The notes: generated by a model not told the origin, from the letters alone. A DNA stretch of 64,000 bases from Salinisphaera sp049568105 (GCF_049568105.1 NZ_CP145335.1:1302001-1366000); one strand, 5' to 3'; numbered from the stretch's first letter, positions 25,555-35,769 are shown. Translations and numbers: made by a program.

Positions 25555-26961
25555 ATGAACACGCTTCGGATTTTTAACCATCACGTCCACATTAAGTTCG
25601 TGCTGCTGGGCGCGGTGCACGTGGTACTACTGGTTGCTTCGGTATTCGCGGCCGTCAACGTTCGCTATATCACGGCGGACGCTTCGGTCATTGATAATTA
25701 CCCCTTGATGTTCGTGAAGTCGCTCGTGTACGCAGCGATCATCGTGGCTTGTTTAAGTGCCATGGGGGTTTATCGCCCGCAGCGCGAAAACCGCTACCTC
25801 GCCTTGCTGGTTCGAGTGCTGGCGGCGCTGGCGCTTGGTGCCATTCTGGCCATCGTCGTTTATTACGTACTGCCCGGTCTTTATCTTGGCCGAGGGGTTC
25901 TCGGTCTTTCGCTGCTTTTTTCGTTGATTGGTGTTGGGGCCGCCCAGATGGTCTTCCATGCCACGGTGGACCAGCGTTCGGCGCCTTGGCGCGTACTGTT
26001 TTACGGCGCCGGTGAGAATGCAGCTGAAATGCTGGCGTTCATGCGTCGACGTAGCGATCACTCGTTATTCAAACTCGTCGGCTGCATCGTGATCGACGGC
26101 GAAACTGTCCAAGTTAACGACTCGCTACAGGCTCGCCTGGACACGTCGCTTTCGGATTACGCCAAGCAGCATGCGATCGATGAAATCGTGATCGCCATGG
26201 ATGATCGACGTCAGAATTTCCCTTCCGATGCATTGATTGATTGTCGTGTTTCGGGTGTCAACGTCGTGGATATGCTGACGTTCTACGAGCGTCAAACAGG
26301 CAAGGTCAAAACCGAACTGCTCCAGCCTAGCTGGATCATCTTCTCGCACGGGTTTCGTCAGGGTACGGTCGATAATGTGCTGAAACGCTTGCTCGATCTC
26401 GTGTCGGCGTCGGTTCTATTGCTGGTGCTCTGGCCATTCATGATCGCGGCTGCGGTCGCTATCAAGATCGAAGACGGGCTTAGGGCCCCGGTGTTGTTCC
26501 GGCAAACCCGAGTCGGTTTGAACGGGCATGAATATTCCATCTACAAGTTTCGAAGCATGCGCACCGACGCCGAGTCGTTGTCGGGTCCGCAATGGGCTAC
26601 GGAGGATGATCCGCGTGTGACTCGGGTTGGCCACGTCCTTCGTAAAGTGCGGATCGATGAGTTGCCGCAGCTATGGAATGTGTTCGTTGGCGACATGAGT
26701 TTGGTTGGGCCGCGTCCCGAACGCCCGGAGTTCGTGCGTCATCTCACCACGATCCTGCCATATTACCGTGTTCGCGAGTGCGTCAAACCCGGGGTCACGG
26801 GCTGGGCCCAATTGGGCTATCCGTATGGCGCCTCGGAAGAAGATGCTAACGGCAAACTTCAGCTTGATCTGTACTACGTGAAAAATCGCAGTATCTTCCT
26901 GGATTTATTGATTTTGCTGAACACTATCGAGGTGGTGCTGTTCCGTAAGGGTAGTCGCTAA
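25555..26961 (+). CDS. XrtA-system polyprenyl glycosylphosphotransferase (EpsB-like initiating sugar transferase)
   Basis: 468 residues. Four N-terminal membrane helices (to ~residue 130), a CoA-binding-like cytosolic domain (VLFYGAGENAAEML near 145), a fifth membrane helix (~280-300) and the C-terminal bacterial sugar-transferase domain with FRQTRVGLNG, YKFRSMRTDAE and SLVGPRPERPEF. It should transfer a sugar-1-phosphate (commonly glucose-1-P in this family) to undecaprenyl phosphate, starting the repeat unit. It matches the PEP-CTERM-associated branch of these enzymes and begins the XrtA cluster. GGGAGTC precedes the ATG. Confidence 0.92.
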   Translation: MNTLRIFNHHVHIKFVLLGAVHVVLLVASVFAAVNVRYITADASVIDNYPLMFVKSLVYAAIIVACLSAMGVYRPQRENRYLALLVRVLAALALGAILAIVVYYVLPGLYLGRGVLGLSLLFSLIGVGAAQMVFHATVDQRSAPWRVLFYGAGENAAEMLAFMRRRSDHSLFKLVGCIVIDGETVQVNDSLQARLDTSLSDYAKQHAIDEIVIAMDDRRQNFPSDALIDCRVSGVNVVDMLTFYERQTGKVKTELLQPSWIIFSHGFRQGTVDNVLKRLLDLVSASVLLLVLWPFMIAAAVAIKIEDGLRAPVLFRQTRVGLNGHEYSIYKFRSMRTDAESLSGPQWATEDDPRVTRVGHVLRKVRIDELPQLWNVFVGDMSLVGPRPERPEFVRHLTTILPYYRVRECVKPGVTGWAQLGYPYGASEEDANGKLQLDLYYVKNRSIFLDLLILLNTIEVVLFRKGSR

Positions 26962-26999
26962 TTTGGTCGCCTGCGCTTGGTGTCTGAAGAGACGGTCGG

Positions 27000-29105
27000 A
27001 TGTTTCCTGACCTGAATGTGACCCAACTCTGGCTGCTGGCCAATGGGCTTGCAGCGCTGGCGTTCGTGGCCTTGACGTTGTTTATCGTCGTGGTCGTGCG
27101 AGCTTGGCATGCCGCCTTTCGATGGCTGGTGGTGGCCACGTCGATCAGTGCGCTGTGGTTCATTCTGCTTATCGTAGCGCCATTATCGTCGATCAGCGGT
27201 CCGACGCTCGACATTGTAGAAACCATTCGTACCGGGTTATGGCTGATCGTGGCGGCGTGGATATTGCCGGTCGATACGCGTGCCTCGGCGTACCGTTGGA
27301 CTCGTGGCGTAGCGATCGTTCTGCCGAGCACGATCCTGGCGTTGCTCGTCGCTCGAGCGTCGCCCTGGGTGGGGGATCCCGCCACCGGGCACAGCATTGT
27401 CTTTGCAGCGGGTGCGGTCGCAATGTCGCTGTTCGGCCTCGTGCTTGTAGAGCAGACTTATCGCACCAGCGGGTTCGATGCCCGCTGGGCGGTCAAGTAT
27501 TTGTGCGTGGCCTTGGCGACGATCTTCATCTATGACTTCGTCATGTATACCGGTGCTCTGGTGGCTCACCATATTTCACTGACGGTCTGGAGTGCCCGTG
27601 GTGCGATCAATGCCGTAGCGGCACCGTTGATCGCACTGGCGGCTGCCCGCAATGCGCAATGGTCGGCGCGCATCAGCGTGTCGCATCACGTGATTTTCCG
27701 CACCGGTACGCTGATCGCAGCCGGCTTGTATCTGATGATCGTGGCCGGCGGCAGTACCTATATTCGCCGTTTCGACAGCAGCTGGGCCGAATTCGCGGCA
27801 CTGCTTTTTGCGGTCATGGCGTCGATGCTTCTGGCGGTATTGTTGCTGTCCGGCCAGGTTCGCAGCCACGCGCGAGTGCTGCTGCATAAGCACCTCCTGC
27901 CTTATCGGTACGACTACCGTGAGCAATGGTTATCGCTGACTCGACGACTCGGGCGTGATGATGGTGACCTGGATGTGTACGACCGGGCGATTCAAGCGAT
28001 CGCGCAACCAGTCGATAGTCCGGCTGGTGCACTTTGGCTCGATCGGGAGGATCGCTTCGTCTGCGTGGCTGACTGGAACATGGCAGGCGCGGCGGATATT
28101 TCCGAGCCGCGCGACTCTTCGATCGCAAGCTACTTGGCCGAAACCGGTTGGGTGGTCGATCGTCTGGAATACCTGGGCAATCCGGCGAAATACGGCGAGA
28201 TGGTGCTGCCGGATTGGTTTGTCGAGCTAGAGCGTTCCCGCCTGCTGATCCCGCTGCTCGTGGGGCAGCAACGGCTGATCGGATTCATGGTTTTGGCCTC
28301 GCCCCGGGCTGCGTTCGATTTGGGTTGGGAGGAGATCGATCTTCTCAAGGCGTTCGCGCAGCAGGTGGCGGTATATCTCGATTACCAAGAGGCGAACCGA
28401 GCGCTGACTCAGGCGCGTCAGTTCGAGGCCTTCAACCGGTTGACGGCTTTTTTGATGCACGACCTTAAAAACATCGCGAGTCAACAATCGTTAATGCTGC
28501 AGAACGCTGCCAAGCATAAGGACAATCCTGCATTCGTCGACGACATGATCGAGACCATCGATATGTCGGTAAAGCGGATGCGAGGGCTGTTAAACCAGTT
28601 GCAGAAAGTGTCCAAGGCAGAGACGCGAGCGGAGCGGGTGGCCGTGGATGAGGCCATTGAAGCCGTCGTTTCGGAGCTCGCCGGGACTTATCCGGAGCCG
28701 GTGAGGGGCGGTCAGGCCTCGGGAGCAGTCATCAATGCCGATCGCGATCGGCTGATCATGATGCTGCGCCATCTGGCACGTAACGCACAGGATGCGACCG
28801 GGGCCATCGGCCAGGTCGAAATCGCTGCAGAGCCACGCGACGGCGCGGTCGCGATCACCGTGACCGACGACGGCGAAGGCATGACGCCGACCTTTATCCG
28901 AGATTCGCTTTTCCAGCCGTTCGTGAGCACGAAATCGGCCCGAGGTATGGGTATCGGTGCCTATCAGGTGCGGGATTTTGCGCGCGCCTCCGGCGGCGAA
29001 GTGATTGTCGACAGTACGCCTGGCCACGGTACCCGTTTCACCATTGTTTTGCCGGTTGTGGCCGATACGTCGGCTGAGCCGATGACTAACGAGGGGAGGA
29101 CGTAA
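27000..29105 (+). CDS. prsK: PEP-CTERM system histidine kinase PrsK
   Basis: 701 residues. The first ~290 form about nine membrane helices. A GAF-like domain follows (~310-460). Then the phosphoacceptor segment FLMHDLKNIASQ has its His at ~487, and the ATPase domain has the N box LARNAQDATG, G1 DDGEGM and G2 GMGIGAYQVRDFA. This architecture is the PrsK type found only with exosortase/PEP-CTERM loci. It should phosphorylate PrsR, encoded 3 bp downstream. The input signal is unknown. Confidence 0.94.
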   Translation: MFPDLNVTQLWLLANGLAALAFVALTLFIVVVVRAWHAAFRWLVVATSISALWFILLIVAPLSSISGPTLDIVETIRTGLWLIVAAWILPVDTRASAYRWTRGVAIVLPSTILALLVARASPWVGDPATGHSIVFAAGAVAMSLFGLVLVEQTYRTSGFDARWAVKYLCVALATIFIYDFVMYTGALVAHHISLTVWSARGAINAVAAPLIALAAARNAQWSARISVSHHVIFRTGTLIAAGLYLMIVAGGSTYIRRFDSSWAEFAALLFAVMASMLLAVLLLSGQVRSHARVLLHKHLLPYRYDYREQWLSLTRRLGRDDGDLDVYDRAIQAIAQPVDSPAGALWLDREDRFVCVADWNMAGAADISEPRDSSIASYLAETGWVVDRLEYLGNPAKYGEMVLPDWFVELERSRLLIPLLVGQQRLIGFMVLASPRAAFDLGWEEIDLLKAFAQQVAVYLDYQEANRALTQARQFEAFNRLTAFLMHDLKNIASQQSLMLQNAAKHKDNPAFVDDMIETIDMSVKRMRGLLNQLQKVSKAETRAERVAVDEAIEAVVSELAGTYPEPVRGGQASGAVINADRDRLIMMLRHLARNAQDATGAIGQVEIAAEPRDGAVAITVTDDGEGMTPTFIRDSLFQPFVSTKSARGMGIGAYQVRDFARASGGEVIVDSTPGHGTRFTIVLPVVADTSAEPMTNEGRT

Positions 29106-29108
29106 TCG

Positions 29109-30473
29109 ATGGAGTCGGTTACTGAACGTTTGTTGATCGTCGAGGACGATCCAGGATTGACCCGCCAGCTGCGCTGGAGCCTGGATCAGTACGATCCGGT
29201 ATTTGCCGAGAATCGTGAAAGCGCGGTCGATCAGCTGCGGCGGCACGAACCCCAGGTCGTGCTGCTCGACCTGGGGTTGCCACCCGAGGCCGATGGTATC
29301 GAGGAAGGAATGCGCGCGCTCGCGGATATTCTGCGGCTAGCGCCGGCTACCAAGATCATCGTGGTCACCGGTAACGGCGACGAACAAAGCGCCATCAAAG
29401 CGATTGCAGCTGGTGCTTACGACTTCTATCAGAAGCCGGCCGAAATCGAAGTGCTCGAGCTGATCATCCAGAGAGCATTTCATATCTGGCAGCTCGAGCG
29501 ACAGAATCGAGAGCTGCGTACCGACAGCGACCGGCCACTAGAAGGGCTGATCGCGGTCAGCGAGTCGATGCGCCGTGTTGTGCGGCAAATCGAAAAAGTC
29601 GCGCCCACGAGTGCGACGACACTGCTACAAGGCGATACCGGCTCCGGCAAAGAAGTCTTGGCGCGGGCCCTTCATCGTCTGAGCCCGCGGGCGGGCCGGC
29701 CATTCGTGGCGATCAACTGTGCGGCCATACCTGAGCATCTGCTGGAAAGCGAGTTGTTCGGTTACGAAAAAGGCGCGTTTACCGGCGCGCAGAAGCAAAC
29801 GCTTGGCAAGGTCGAGTTGGCCGAAGGCGGTACGCTCTTTCTCGATGAGATCGGAGATATGGCCGCCAATCTGCAGGCCAAGCTGCTGCGTTTTCTGCAA
29901 GAGCGCGTGATTGAACGAGTGGGTGGGCGACATGAGATTCCGGTCGATGCACGCGTGATCGGCGCCACCCATCGCGATTTGCAGACTTTGATCTCTCAGG
30001 GCGATTTTCGTGAGGATCTGTATTACCGCATCGCTGAGATAACCATTCGAATCCCGCCGCTGCGCGAACGTGAAGGCGATGCGATCGCAATCGCCAAGTC
30101 TTTGTTCGAGAAGGCGAACCAAGAGCATGGCCGGTCGTTGAGAGGGTTCGCCCCCGAGGCTCTATCGGCGATTGAGCGCCATGATTGGCCGGGCAATGTT
30201 CGTGAACTCGAGCACCGGGTGAACCGTGCGGTCATTCTCGCCGATGGCAAATTGTTAGATGCCAGCGATCTCGGTTTGGCCGAACTCGTGGGCGAAACCG
30301 AGGATGTAAAACTCAATCTGCGGCAGGTGCGGGACGAAGCCGAGCGCGGCGCGCTGGAGAAAAGTCTTGGCCTGGCAGATGGCAATATATCGAAGGCTGC
30401 GCGCCTGCTTGGCGTATCCCGGCCTGCCATATACGATCTGATGCGCAAGCATCGCATCGAGCTGAGTAACTAA
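29109..30473 (+). CDS. prsR: PEP-CTERM-box sigma-54 response regulator PrsR
   Basis: 454 residues. The receiver has an acidic pocket E12-D13-D14, phosphoacceptor D54 (VLLDLGLPP) and a switch lysine in FYQKP. The sigma-54 AAA+ domain has Walker A GDTGSGKE (~176), the GAFTGA loop (~222-227) that contacts sigma-54, and Walker B LFLDEIGDM. The C-terminus is a Fis-type helix-turn-helix (GNISKAARLLGVSRPAIYDL). It should activate EPS and PEP-CTERM promoters together with PrsK. Sigma-54 sites in the window are not obvious apart from one weak candidate. Confidence 0.95.
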   Translation: MESVTERLLIVEDDPGLTRQLRWSLDQYDPVFAENRESAVDQLRRHEPQVVLLDLGLPPEADGIEEGMRALADILRLAPATKIIVVTGNGDEQSAIKAIAAGAYDFYQKPAEIEVLELIIQRAFHIWQLERQNRELRTDSDRPLEGLIAVSESMRRVVRQIEKVAPTSATTLLQGDTGSGKEVLARALHRLSPRAGRPFVAINCAAIPEHLLESELFGYEKGAFTGAQKQTLGKVELAEGGTLFLDEIGDMAANLQAKLLRFLQERVIERVGGRHEIPVDARVIGATHRDLQTLISQGDFREDLYYRIAEITIRIPPLREREGDAIAIAKSLFEKANQEHGRSLRGFAPEALSAIERHDWPGNVRELEHRVNRAVILADGKLLDASDLGLAELVGETEDVKLNLRQVRDEAERGALEKSLGLADGNISKAARLLGVSRPAIYDLMRKHRIELSN

Positions 30474-30474
30474 A

Positions 30475-33318
30475 ATGATAAAGAGTTATCGTCGTTCGGG
30501 GCCGCGCCCAATGCGTGCGGCAATGGTATCAACTTGCATGGTCGGGGCGCTGTTGGCTGGTGGCTGCGGCTCCAGTTCCCCCGAACAGCGAATCGAGAAA
30601 GCGCGTCAGGATTATCAGAAGCATGATTACCATGCGGCTGAGGTTCAGTTGAAAACGGTGCTACAAAAGCAACCGGATAACGGCCAGGCCTGGGCCTTGC
30701 TCGGGCGAACGTCATTAGCGGAAAGACAGTTCGACGATGCGATTCACCAGTTTCGTAAAGCGATCTCGGCAGGGCAGTCGCAAGCCAGCGTCGCTGTGCC
30801 CTTCGGACGGGCACTGGTTGCTAGTGGCCAATTCCAGCAAGCCTTGGATACGCTCGAGGTCGATTCGCAAACCTCAGATCATGCGCGAGCGTTAGCGATC
30901 AGCCTGAAAGGCGATGCTTTAGCAGGCTTGCAGAAAACAAATCAGGCGGCCAAAGCCTACGCTCAGGCGCTGTCGATCGAACCCGATCTTAGCGATGCGT
31001 TACGCGGCAAGGCACGGTTGGCCGTCCAGCGCGGCGATATGCAGTCGGCGCGTCAGGTGTTGAGCCAGGCCGTGACCGCCAATGGCAACGATGCAGGGGC
31101 GTTGGAATTGCTGGGGCAGGTGGAATATCGCACCCAGCACTGCGAACCCGCAATTCAGCATCTTGGTCAGGCGCTCAAAGTAGGCAAAGGCGTTCTGTCC
31201 AACAGTCAGGTTCAGACGAGCCGGGTGTTGATGGCGGACTGTCAACTACGCACCGGGCAGGTTGAGGCGGCCAAAGGCAATATTCAAACGGTTCTGTCGG
31301 CGAATCAGAGCAATCCGTTCGGTAATTATCTGCAGTCGCTACTGTATATCCGCCAAGGCGAATATCAGCAAGCTGCCAACCATGTGCAGTCCATCCTCAA
31401 CGTCGAGCCGCGTAATCTGCGAGCGATGACGCTGATGGCTTGGCTGCGTATCGCTCAAGGGCGCCCTCAGGATGCACAGCCGTTTCTGACCCGGGTTTTG
31501 CAGCAATCGCCGGATAATGTGGCCGCGTTGCGCCTCCAGGCCGGCCTTTGGATGGCCCAGAACCGCGACGATCAGGCTCGTGATCTGGTCGAAAAAGCGT
31601 ATCAGCAACAAGCCGATACGCCCGGCCTTCGTGGTGCCCTCAAACAGGTGATGGCTGAGCTCGAGCAGCAGCAAAACAGTAGCGATGCCAGCGAGCGCGG
31701 GTTGGACGATGTGACACTCCAGTTGGGGTTGGCGCGTTCGCTGGCGCAGATGGGCAGCGAATCGGCGGCCCAGACGATCCTCGAAAAGATTCAGCCCAAA
31801 ACGGCGGCCCAGCGGCGTAAGGTTGAGACGGCTCGGGTGCAGATTGCACTGGCCAATAACGCCGCGAGCGACGCCATCCAGCGGGCCAAGACGCTGGTCA
31901 AGCAAAATCCCGACGACCTCGGCGCTAAGCGCTTGTTGGCGGACAGTTATATCGCGGCAGGCGAATACGATACGGCAGACGATATTCTGGCCGAAGCCCA
32001 GCAGAGCCATCCCGATAGTGAATCGCTCGTACAAGCCCGCACTCAGCTTGCAACCCAGCGTGGTAACTATGCTCAGGCGCTCGAATTGCTCGAGCCGCTG
32101 CATGACCAAAAGCCGGACAATGTCGATATCACGCTGGCCCTGGCCGATCTTTATGGTCGAGCCGGCAACGATGACGATCGGATTGCGCTGCTGAAACAGG
32201 CAGTCCAGTCGAAGCCGCAAGCTCCGCGTCTATCAAAAGCTTTGGCGCGGGCCTATCTCGGTAACGGGCAACACGATCAAGCGTTGGCGCTGGTCGAAAA
32301 ACAGCTCAAGCAACATAGCCAAGACCCGGACTGGTTTCAGCTCAAAGGCGTAACGCTGTTGACGAGCGGCCAGGTCGATGCTGGCATCAAAGCACTATCG
32401 CAGGCTGCGCAAAAAGCGCCAGACCGGCCCGGTTTGAGTTTGGATGTGGCCAAGGCGCAGCTGTCGCAGGGGCGCACGGACCAGGCTATCCAGAGTTTGA
32501 AAGAGCTGCGTGAGCAATCGCCCGATTTCTGGCCGGCGGCCGCTTTTCTGGCGCTGGCCCAGGCCTCGGCCGGCCAAACCGCAGCTGCCTTGGATCAAGT
32601 GAAGGCGCTACGCAGCGCCGGTCACGCCCATGAGGCCGATATTCTCGATGGCGATGTGCTACGCCAGGCCAAACGCTATGCCCAAGCCAATCGCGCCTAT
32701 TCGAAAGCCTTTGAAGCCAAGCCCAATGCGCGGCTGGCTCAAACGCTGTTCGACGTCCGGCGTGCTGGGAATATCGAGGACCCGGCTGCGCCGTTGCGCG
32801 AGTGGTTGGAGCAGTCGCCGAATGATGCGGCCACCGCTTTGCGTCTGGCCAGTTGGTATCAAGCGCAGGATGAAACCGATAAGGCAGCCGCGATGTATCG
32901 CAAGGTGCTGGCAAGCCACGGCGATGCGGTGGTAGCGCTTAATAATCTTGCCGTTATCGAGACGGACTCGAATCCGCAGCAGGCGCTGTCGTATGCACAG
33001 AAGGCGCATGCCAATGCGCCGGGCAGTCCGGCGATAACGGATACGCTGGGCTGGGTCCTGGTGAATAACGATCAGCTGAATCGTGGGATCGAGCTGCTCG
33101 AACAGGCGGAATCGAAGGTGGGCGCCGACCGGCCTGAGATTCGCTTCCATCTGGGCGCTGCGTTATCAAAACGTGCGCAAGCAGATGATACGGTTCGGGC
33201 CAAGAAGCTTCTGAATCAGGCGCTTTCTGGTGGTTTGCCGGAGGCTCAGGCTGAACGTGCCCGCGAACTGATCTCGCGGTTAAGCCAGGGGACGGTCAAA
33301 GCCAGTAATAATTCTTAA
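30475..33318 (+). CDS. prsT: PEP-CTERM system TPR-repeat lipoprotein PrsT
   Basis: 947 residues. A lipobox LLAGGC gives a lipidated Cys near residue 31. The rest is continuous tetratricopeptide repeats (recurring A-L-G-Y-A-P patterns such as WALLGRTSLAERQFDDAI). Length and layout match PrsT, the large TPR lipoprotein that follows PrsKR in XrtA loci. It is probably outer-membrane anchored in the periplasm and scaffolds polysaccharide synthesis or export, as TPR proteins do in alginate and cellulose systems (inference). The start is 1 bp after the prsR stop. Confidence 0.93.
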   Translation: MIKSYRRSGPRPMRAAMVSTCMVGALLAGGCGSSSPEQRIEKARQDYQKHDYHAAEVQLKTVLQKQPDNGQAWALLGRTSLAERQFDDAIHQFRKAISAGQSQASVAVPFGRALVASGQFQQALDTLEVDSQTSDHARALAISLKGDALAGLQKTNQAAKAYAQALSIEPDLSDALRGKARLAVQRGDMQSARQVLSQAVTANGNDAGALELLGQVEYRTQHCEPAIQHLGQALKVGKGVLSNSQVQTSRVLMADCQLRTGQVEAAKGNIQTVLSANQSNPFGNYLQSLLYIRQGEYQQAANHVQSILNVEPRNLRAMTLMAWLRIAQGRPQDAQPFLTRVLQQSPDNVAALRLQAGLWMAQNRDDQARDLVEKAYQQQADTPGLRGALKQVMAELEQQQNSSDASERGLDDVTLQLGLARSLAQMGSESAAQTILEKIQPKTAAQRRKVETARVQIALANNAASDAIQRAKTLVKQNPDDLGAKRLLADSYIAAGEYDTADDILAEAQQSHPDSESLVQARTQLATQRGNYAQALELLEPLHDQKPDNVDITLALADLYGRAGNDDDRIALLKQAVQSKPQAPRLSKALARAYLGNGQHDQALALVEKQLKQHSQDPDWFQLKGVTLLTSGQVDAGIKALSQAAQKAPDRPGLSLDVAKAQLSQGRTDQAIQSLKELREQSPDFWPAAAFLALAQASAGQTAAALDQVKALRSAGHAHEADILDGDVLRQAKRYAQANRAYSKAFEAKPNARLAQTLFDVRRAGNIEDPAAPLREWLEQSPNDAATALRLASWYQAQDETDKAAAMYRKVLASHGDAVVALNNLAVIETDSNPQQALSYAQKAHANAPGSPAITDTLGWVLVNNDQLNRGIELLEQAESKVGADRPEIRFHLGAALSKRAQADDTVRAKKLLNQALSGGLPEAQAERARELISRLSQGTVKASNNS

Positions 33319-33513
33319 TGTTTTAAGTGAACTGGCCGATATCTGATTTACAATATCGGACTGGTAACTGAATATTCCAGTTGAGCGCGGGGGTCTTATA
33401 CGATCGGCCGCATTAGTTCAGGACTGTCGACCGGCAACAGCTACCTACCGACCAGACGCGATTTCGGCCGGTTTGCGAACAAAGTTAGCGTCGACCCATG
33501 GGGGAATGACACA
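33319..33513. other. Intergenic region prsT to export lipoprotein, with hairpin
   Basis: CCGATAT/ATATCGG form a perfect 7-bp stem with a 10-base loop at 33336-33359. ACTGG/CCAGT, another arm pair, follows at once (33359-33379). Together they may act as a processing or attenuation site between prsT and the export genes. TATACGAT at 33397-33404 is a possible -10 without a clear -35. Confidence 0.4.
33336..33359 (+). repeat. Perfect inverted repeat between prsT and the export gene
   Basis: CCGATAT and ATATCGG are separated by 10 bases, 17 bp after the prsT stop. No U-tract follows. The position suggests an RNA processing or partial termination site that could lower the expression of downstream genes relative to prsKRT. 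Confidence 0.5.
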
Positions 33514-34125
33514 GTGTTTCGATATCGTTTTTACCTGGCTTGGATCGTGGTCTTCCTGGCGGTCATTGGCGTTGCGGGTTGCGCATCGGCCCCGCCTAAA
33601 GTGCTGCAAGAAAAGGCGACCAGTAGTACGTACCGGATTGGTCCCGGGGATCAGTTACAGATCTTCGTGCGGAACAATCAGGATCTCAGTGTGACGGTGC
33701 CGGTTCGCCCGGACGGCGAGATTTCGATCCCGTTGGTGCAGTCGATGAAGGCGGCCGATAAGACGCCAAACGAGTTGGCCGACAATCTGACGAGCTCTCT
33801 TTCGGCCTATGTGCGTGATCCACGGGTGACCGTGATCGTGACCCAGTTTCATGGCACCTATTCGGATCAAGTCAGAGTGGTTGGCGAAGCCGCGCAGCCT
33901 CAATCGATGCCGTATCGAACTGGTATGACGCTGCTTGACGTCATGATCAACGTTGGCGGTCTGACGCAGTTTGCGGCGGGCAACCGAGCCAAACTGGTGC
34001 GTCACGTCGACGGCCAGAGCAAGACCTACGATGTGGATATCGAGGATCTGCTCAACGGCAATATCAACGATAACGTCCCGGTGCATCCGGGTGATGTAGT
34101 GATCATTCCGCGGACGTACTTCTAG
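33514..34125 (+). CDS. XrtA-associated polysaccharide export lipoprotein (Wza-like)
   Basis: 203 residues from a GTG at 33514 preceded by GGGGGAATG. A lipobox VAGC puts the lipidated Cys near residue 23. The Poly_export domain follows (YRIGPGDQLQIFVRNN, VRPDGEISIPLV) and then an SLBB domain (VRVVGEAAQP, MTLLDVMINVGGLTQFAAG), ending VHPGDVVIIP. It is the short form of the outer-membrane EPS secretin lipoprotein seen in PEP-CTERM loci. It should form the export channel with the barrel protein encoded downstream. Confidence 0.93.
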   Translation: MFRYRFYLAWIVVFLAVIGVAGCASAPPKVLQEKATSSTYRIGPGDQLQIFVRNNQDLSVTVPVRPDGEISIPLVQSMKAADKTPNELADNLTSSLSAYVRDPRVTVIVTQFHGTYSDQVRVVGEAAQPQSMPYRTGMTLLDVMINVGGLTQFAAGNRAKLVRHVDGQSKTYDVDIEDLLNGNINDNVPVHPGDVVIIPRTYF

Positions 34126-34191
34126 TACTCGCACCTGCGACGTCGACGGCACTCCGTCGGCGTCGTTTCGTGCGCAAAGTTGAGCGAGGGC

Positions 34192-35769
34192 ATGCAGGAA
34201 ATCCTTTCACTCGTTTTTAGCCAACTGCGCAATATCTGGCGTTTTCGCTGGATTGCGTTGGCTGTGGCCTGGGCAATCGCGTTGGTCGGTTGGTTGTATG
34301 TATACAGCCTTCCCGATCAGTATCGTGCTTCTGCACGTGTGCATATCGATACCAAGTCGGCGATTACGCCGCTGCTTCGTGGGATGGCGGTCACGCCGAA
34401 TACCGATGAACAGGTCAATCTGTTGATTCGGACGGTGCTTAGCCGCCCGAATTTACGAGATATTGCCCGCTCTACAGGGCTTGACCTTAAGGCGAGCACG
34501 CCAGAGCAGGAGCAGGCGCTCGTCGATGGATTGCAAAAACGGCTAACTTTGAAAAGCGCGGGCGCCGGTACTGATCTTTATACGATCAGTTATGTCAGTT
34601 CGCAGCCGCAGTTGGCACAGTCCGTAATTCAGCAGGTCATGAGTATCATGACTACCATGAACCTGTCGAAGAGCAGCCGAGGCAATACTGAGGACGCCGT
34701 GTCGTTCTTGAGCCAGGAAGTCGATAAGTATAAGAAAGAGCTTAATAAAACCGAGCAAAAGCTGTCGACGTTCAAAAAGAATCATGCCGAGTTGATGCCC
34801 GGAACCAACGACTACGTCAGTCAGGTCCAGCAGCTGAACTCGAATATCGACTCGCTCCAGGATCAGTTGGCTAACGCCCGCGATCGCAAGGCCAATATCC
34901 AGCAGCAGATGAGTTCTGGTGGTGGTAGTGCCAGCGTGCCGCCGTCGCAGAGCCGTCAGATCCAGCGCATCGATGCGCAGCTCGAAAATGAGCAGCAGCA
35001 GCTGTCGCAGTTGTTGACCAAATACACGCCTAAGCATCCAGACGTGTTGACGGCCAAGCGCCATATTTCGGATCTAAAGCAGCGTCGTAAGGACACCTTG
35101 TCGCAGCTGCGAGCGCATCCAAGCGAGATCCAGGCTCCGGCCTCGGCTGGCAGCGGTGGCGGTGGTCGTCTAACCGACCAGCTCAACGATGCCAAGGTAC
35201 AAATCAGTACTCTGGAATCGTCTTTGGATCGTAGGCGACAGCAGCTTGAGCAGTTGCGTGCCGGTGCAGACGATATGAACGACGCTCAGGCCAAGCTGGC
35301 TGAACTCAGTCGCAATTACGAAGTTACGCGCGATCAGTATCAGAAATTGCTGTCGCGACTGTATAGCGCGCGTCTGTCGACGGATGTCCAACAAAACAGC
35401 GAAGCACTTGAGTTTCGCGTTGTCGATCCGCCCGAGGTGCCGGCCGAGCCCACCGGGCCGCAGCGTGTGATCTTAATAACGATGGCGTTGTTCGGTGCCA
35501 TCGCCGCCGGTGTAGCGTTCGCTTTGTTCCTGGCACAGATTCGACCGGTGTTTTCCAGCCGGCGGGACCTGACGGATGCGACCGGTTACCCGGTGATCGG
35601 CTCGGTCAGTTTGGCGCTTAGTCCTGGGCAGAGAGCTCAACGGCGCACGTCGATCGTGGTATTTGGCGTGTGCTGTGTTTCCCTGCTGATCGGGTTTGCA
35701 GCCGCAGTCGTGTTAGCGCCTATAGGAGTTCATTGGGTGCCGAATCTTGTCTCGGGTCAGGTTCTATGA
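34192..35769 (+). CDS. XrtA-associated polysaccharide chain-length determinant
   Basis: 525 residues from the ATG at 34192, chosen over an upstream TTG (34180) because AGCGAGG lies at good distance and family members start so. It has an N-terminal membrane helix (~16-38), a Wzz domain, a long Gln-rich coiled coil (~170-400), a second helix (~430-450) with a Pro-rich PPEVPAEPTGP approach, and a third hydrophobic stretch near the C-terminus. It sets polymer length at the inner membrane. The kinase part is a separate protein encoded by the next gene (ATGA overlap). Confidence 0.92.
   Translation: MQEILSLVFSQLRNIWRFRWIALAVAWAIALVGWLYVYSLPDQYRASARVHIDTKSAITPLLRGMAVTPNTDEQVNLLIRTVLSRPNLRDIARSTGLDLKASTPEQEQALVDGLQKRLTLKSAGAGTDLYTISYVSSQPQLAQSVIQQVMSIMTTMNLSKSSRGNTEDAVSFLSQEVDKYKKELNKTEQKLSTFKKNHAELMPGTNDYVSQVQQLNSNIDSLQDQLANARDRKANIQQQMSSGGGSASVPPSQSRQIQRIDAQLENEQQQLSQLLTKYTPKHPDVLTAKRHISDLKQRRKDTLSQLRAHPSEIQAPASAGSGGGGRLTDQLNDAKVQISTLESSLDRRRQQLEQLRAGADDMNDAQAKLAELSRNYEVTRDQYQKLLSRLYSARLSTDVQQNSEALEFRVVDPPEVPAEPTGPQRVILITMALFGAIAAGVAFALFLAQIRPVFSSRRDLTDATGYPVIGSVSLALSPGQRAQRRTSIVVFGVCCVSLLIGFAAAVVLAPIGVHWVPNLVSGQVL

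Noticed and set aside
31339..32220. Long minus-strand frame opposite prsT
   Set aside because: Antisense shadow of the TPR repeats.
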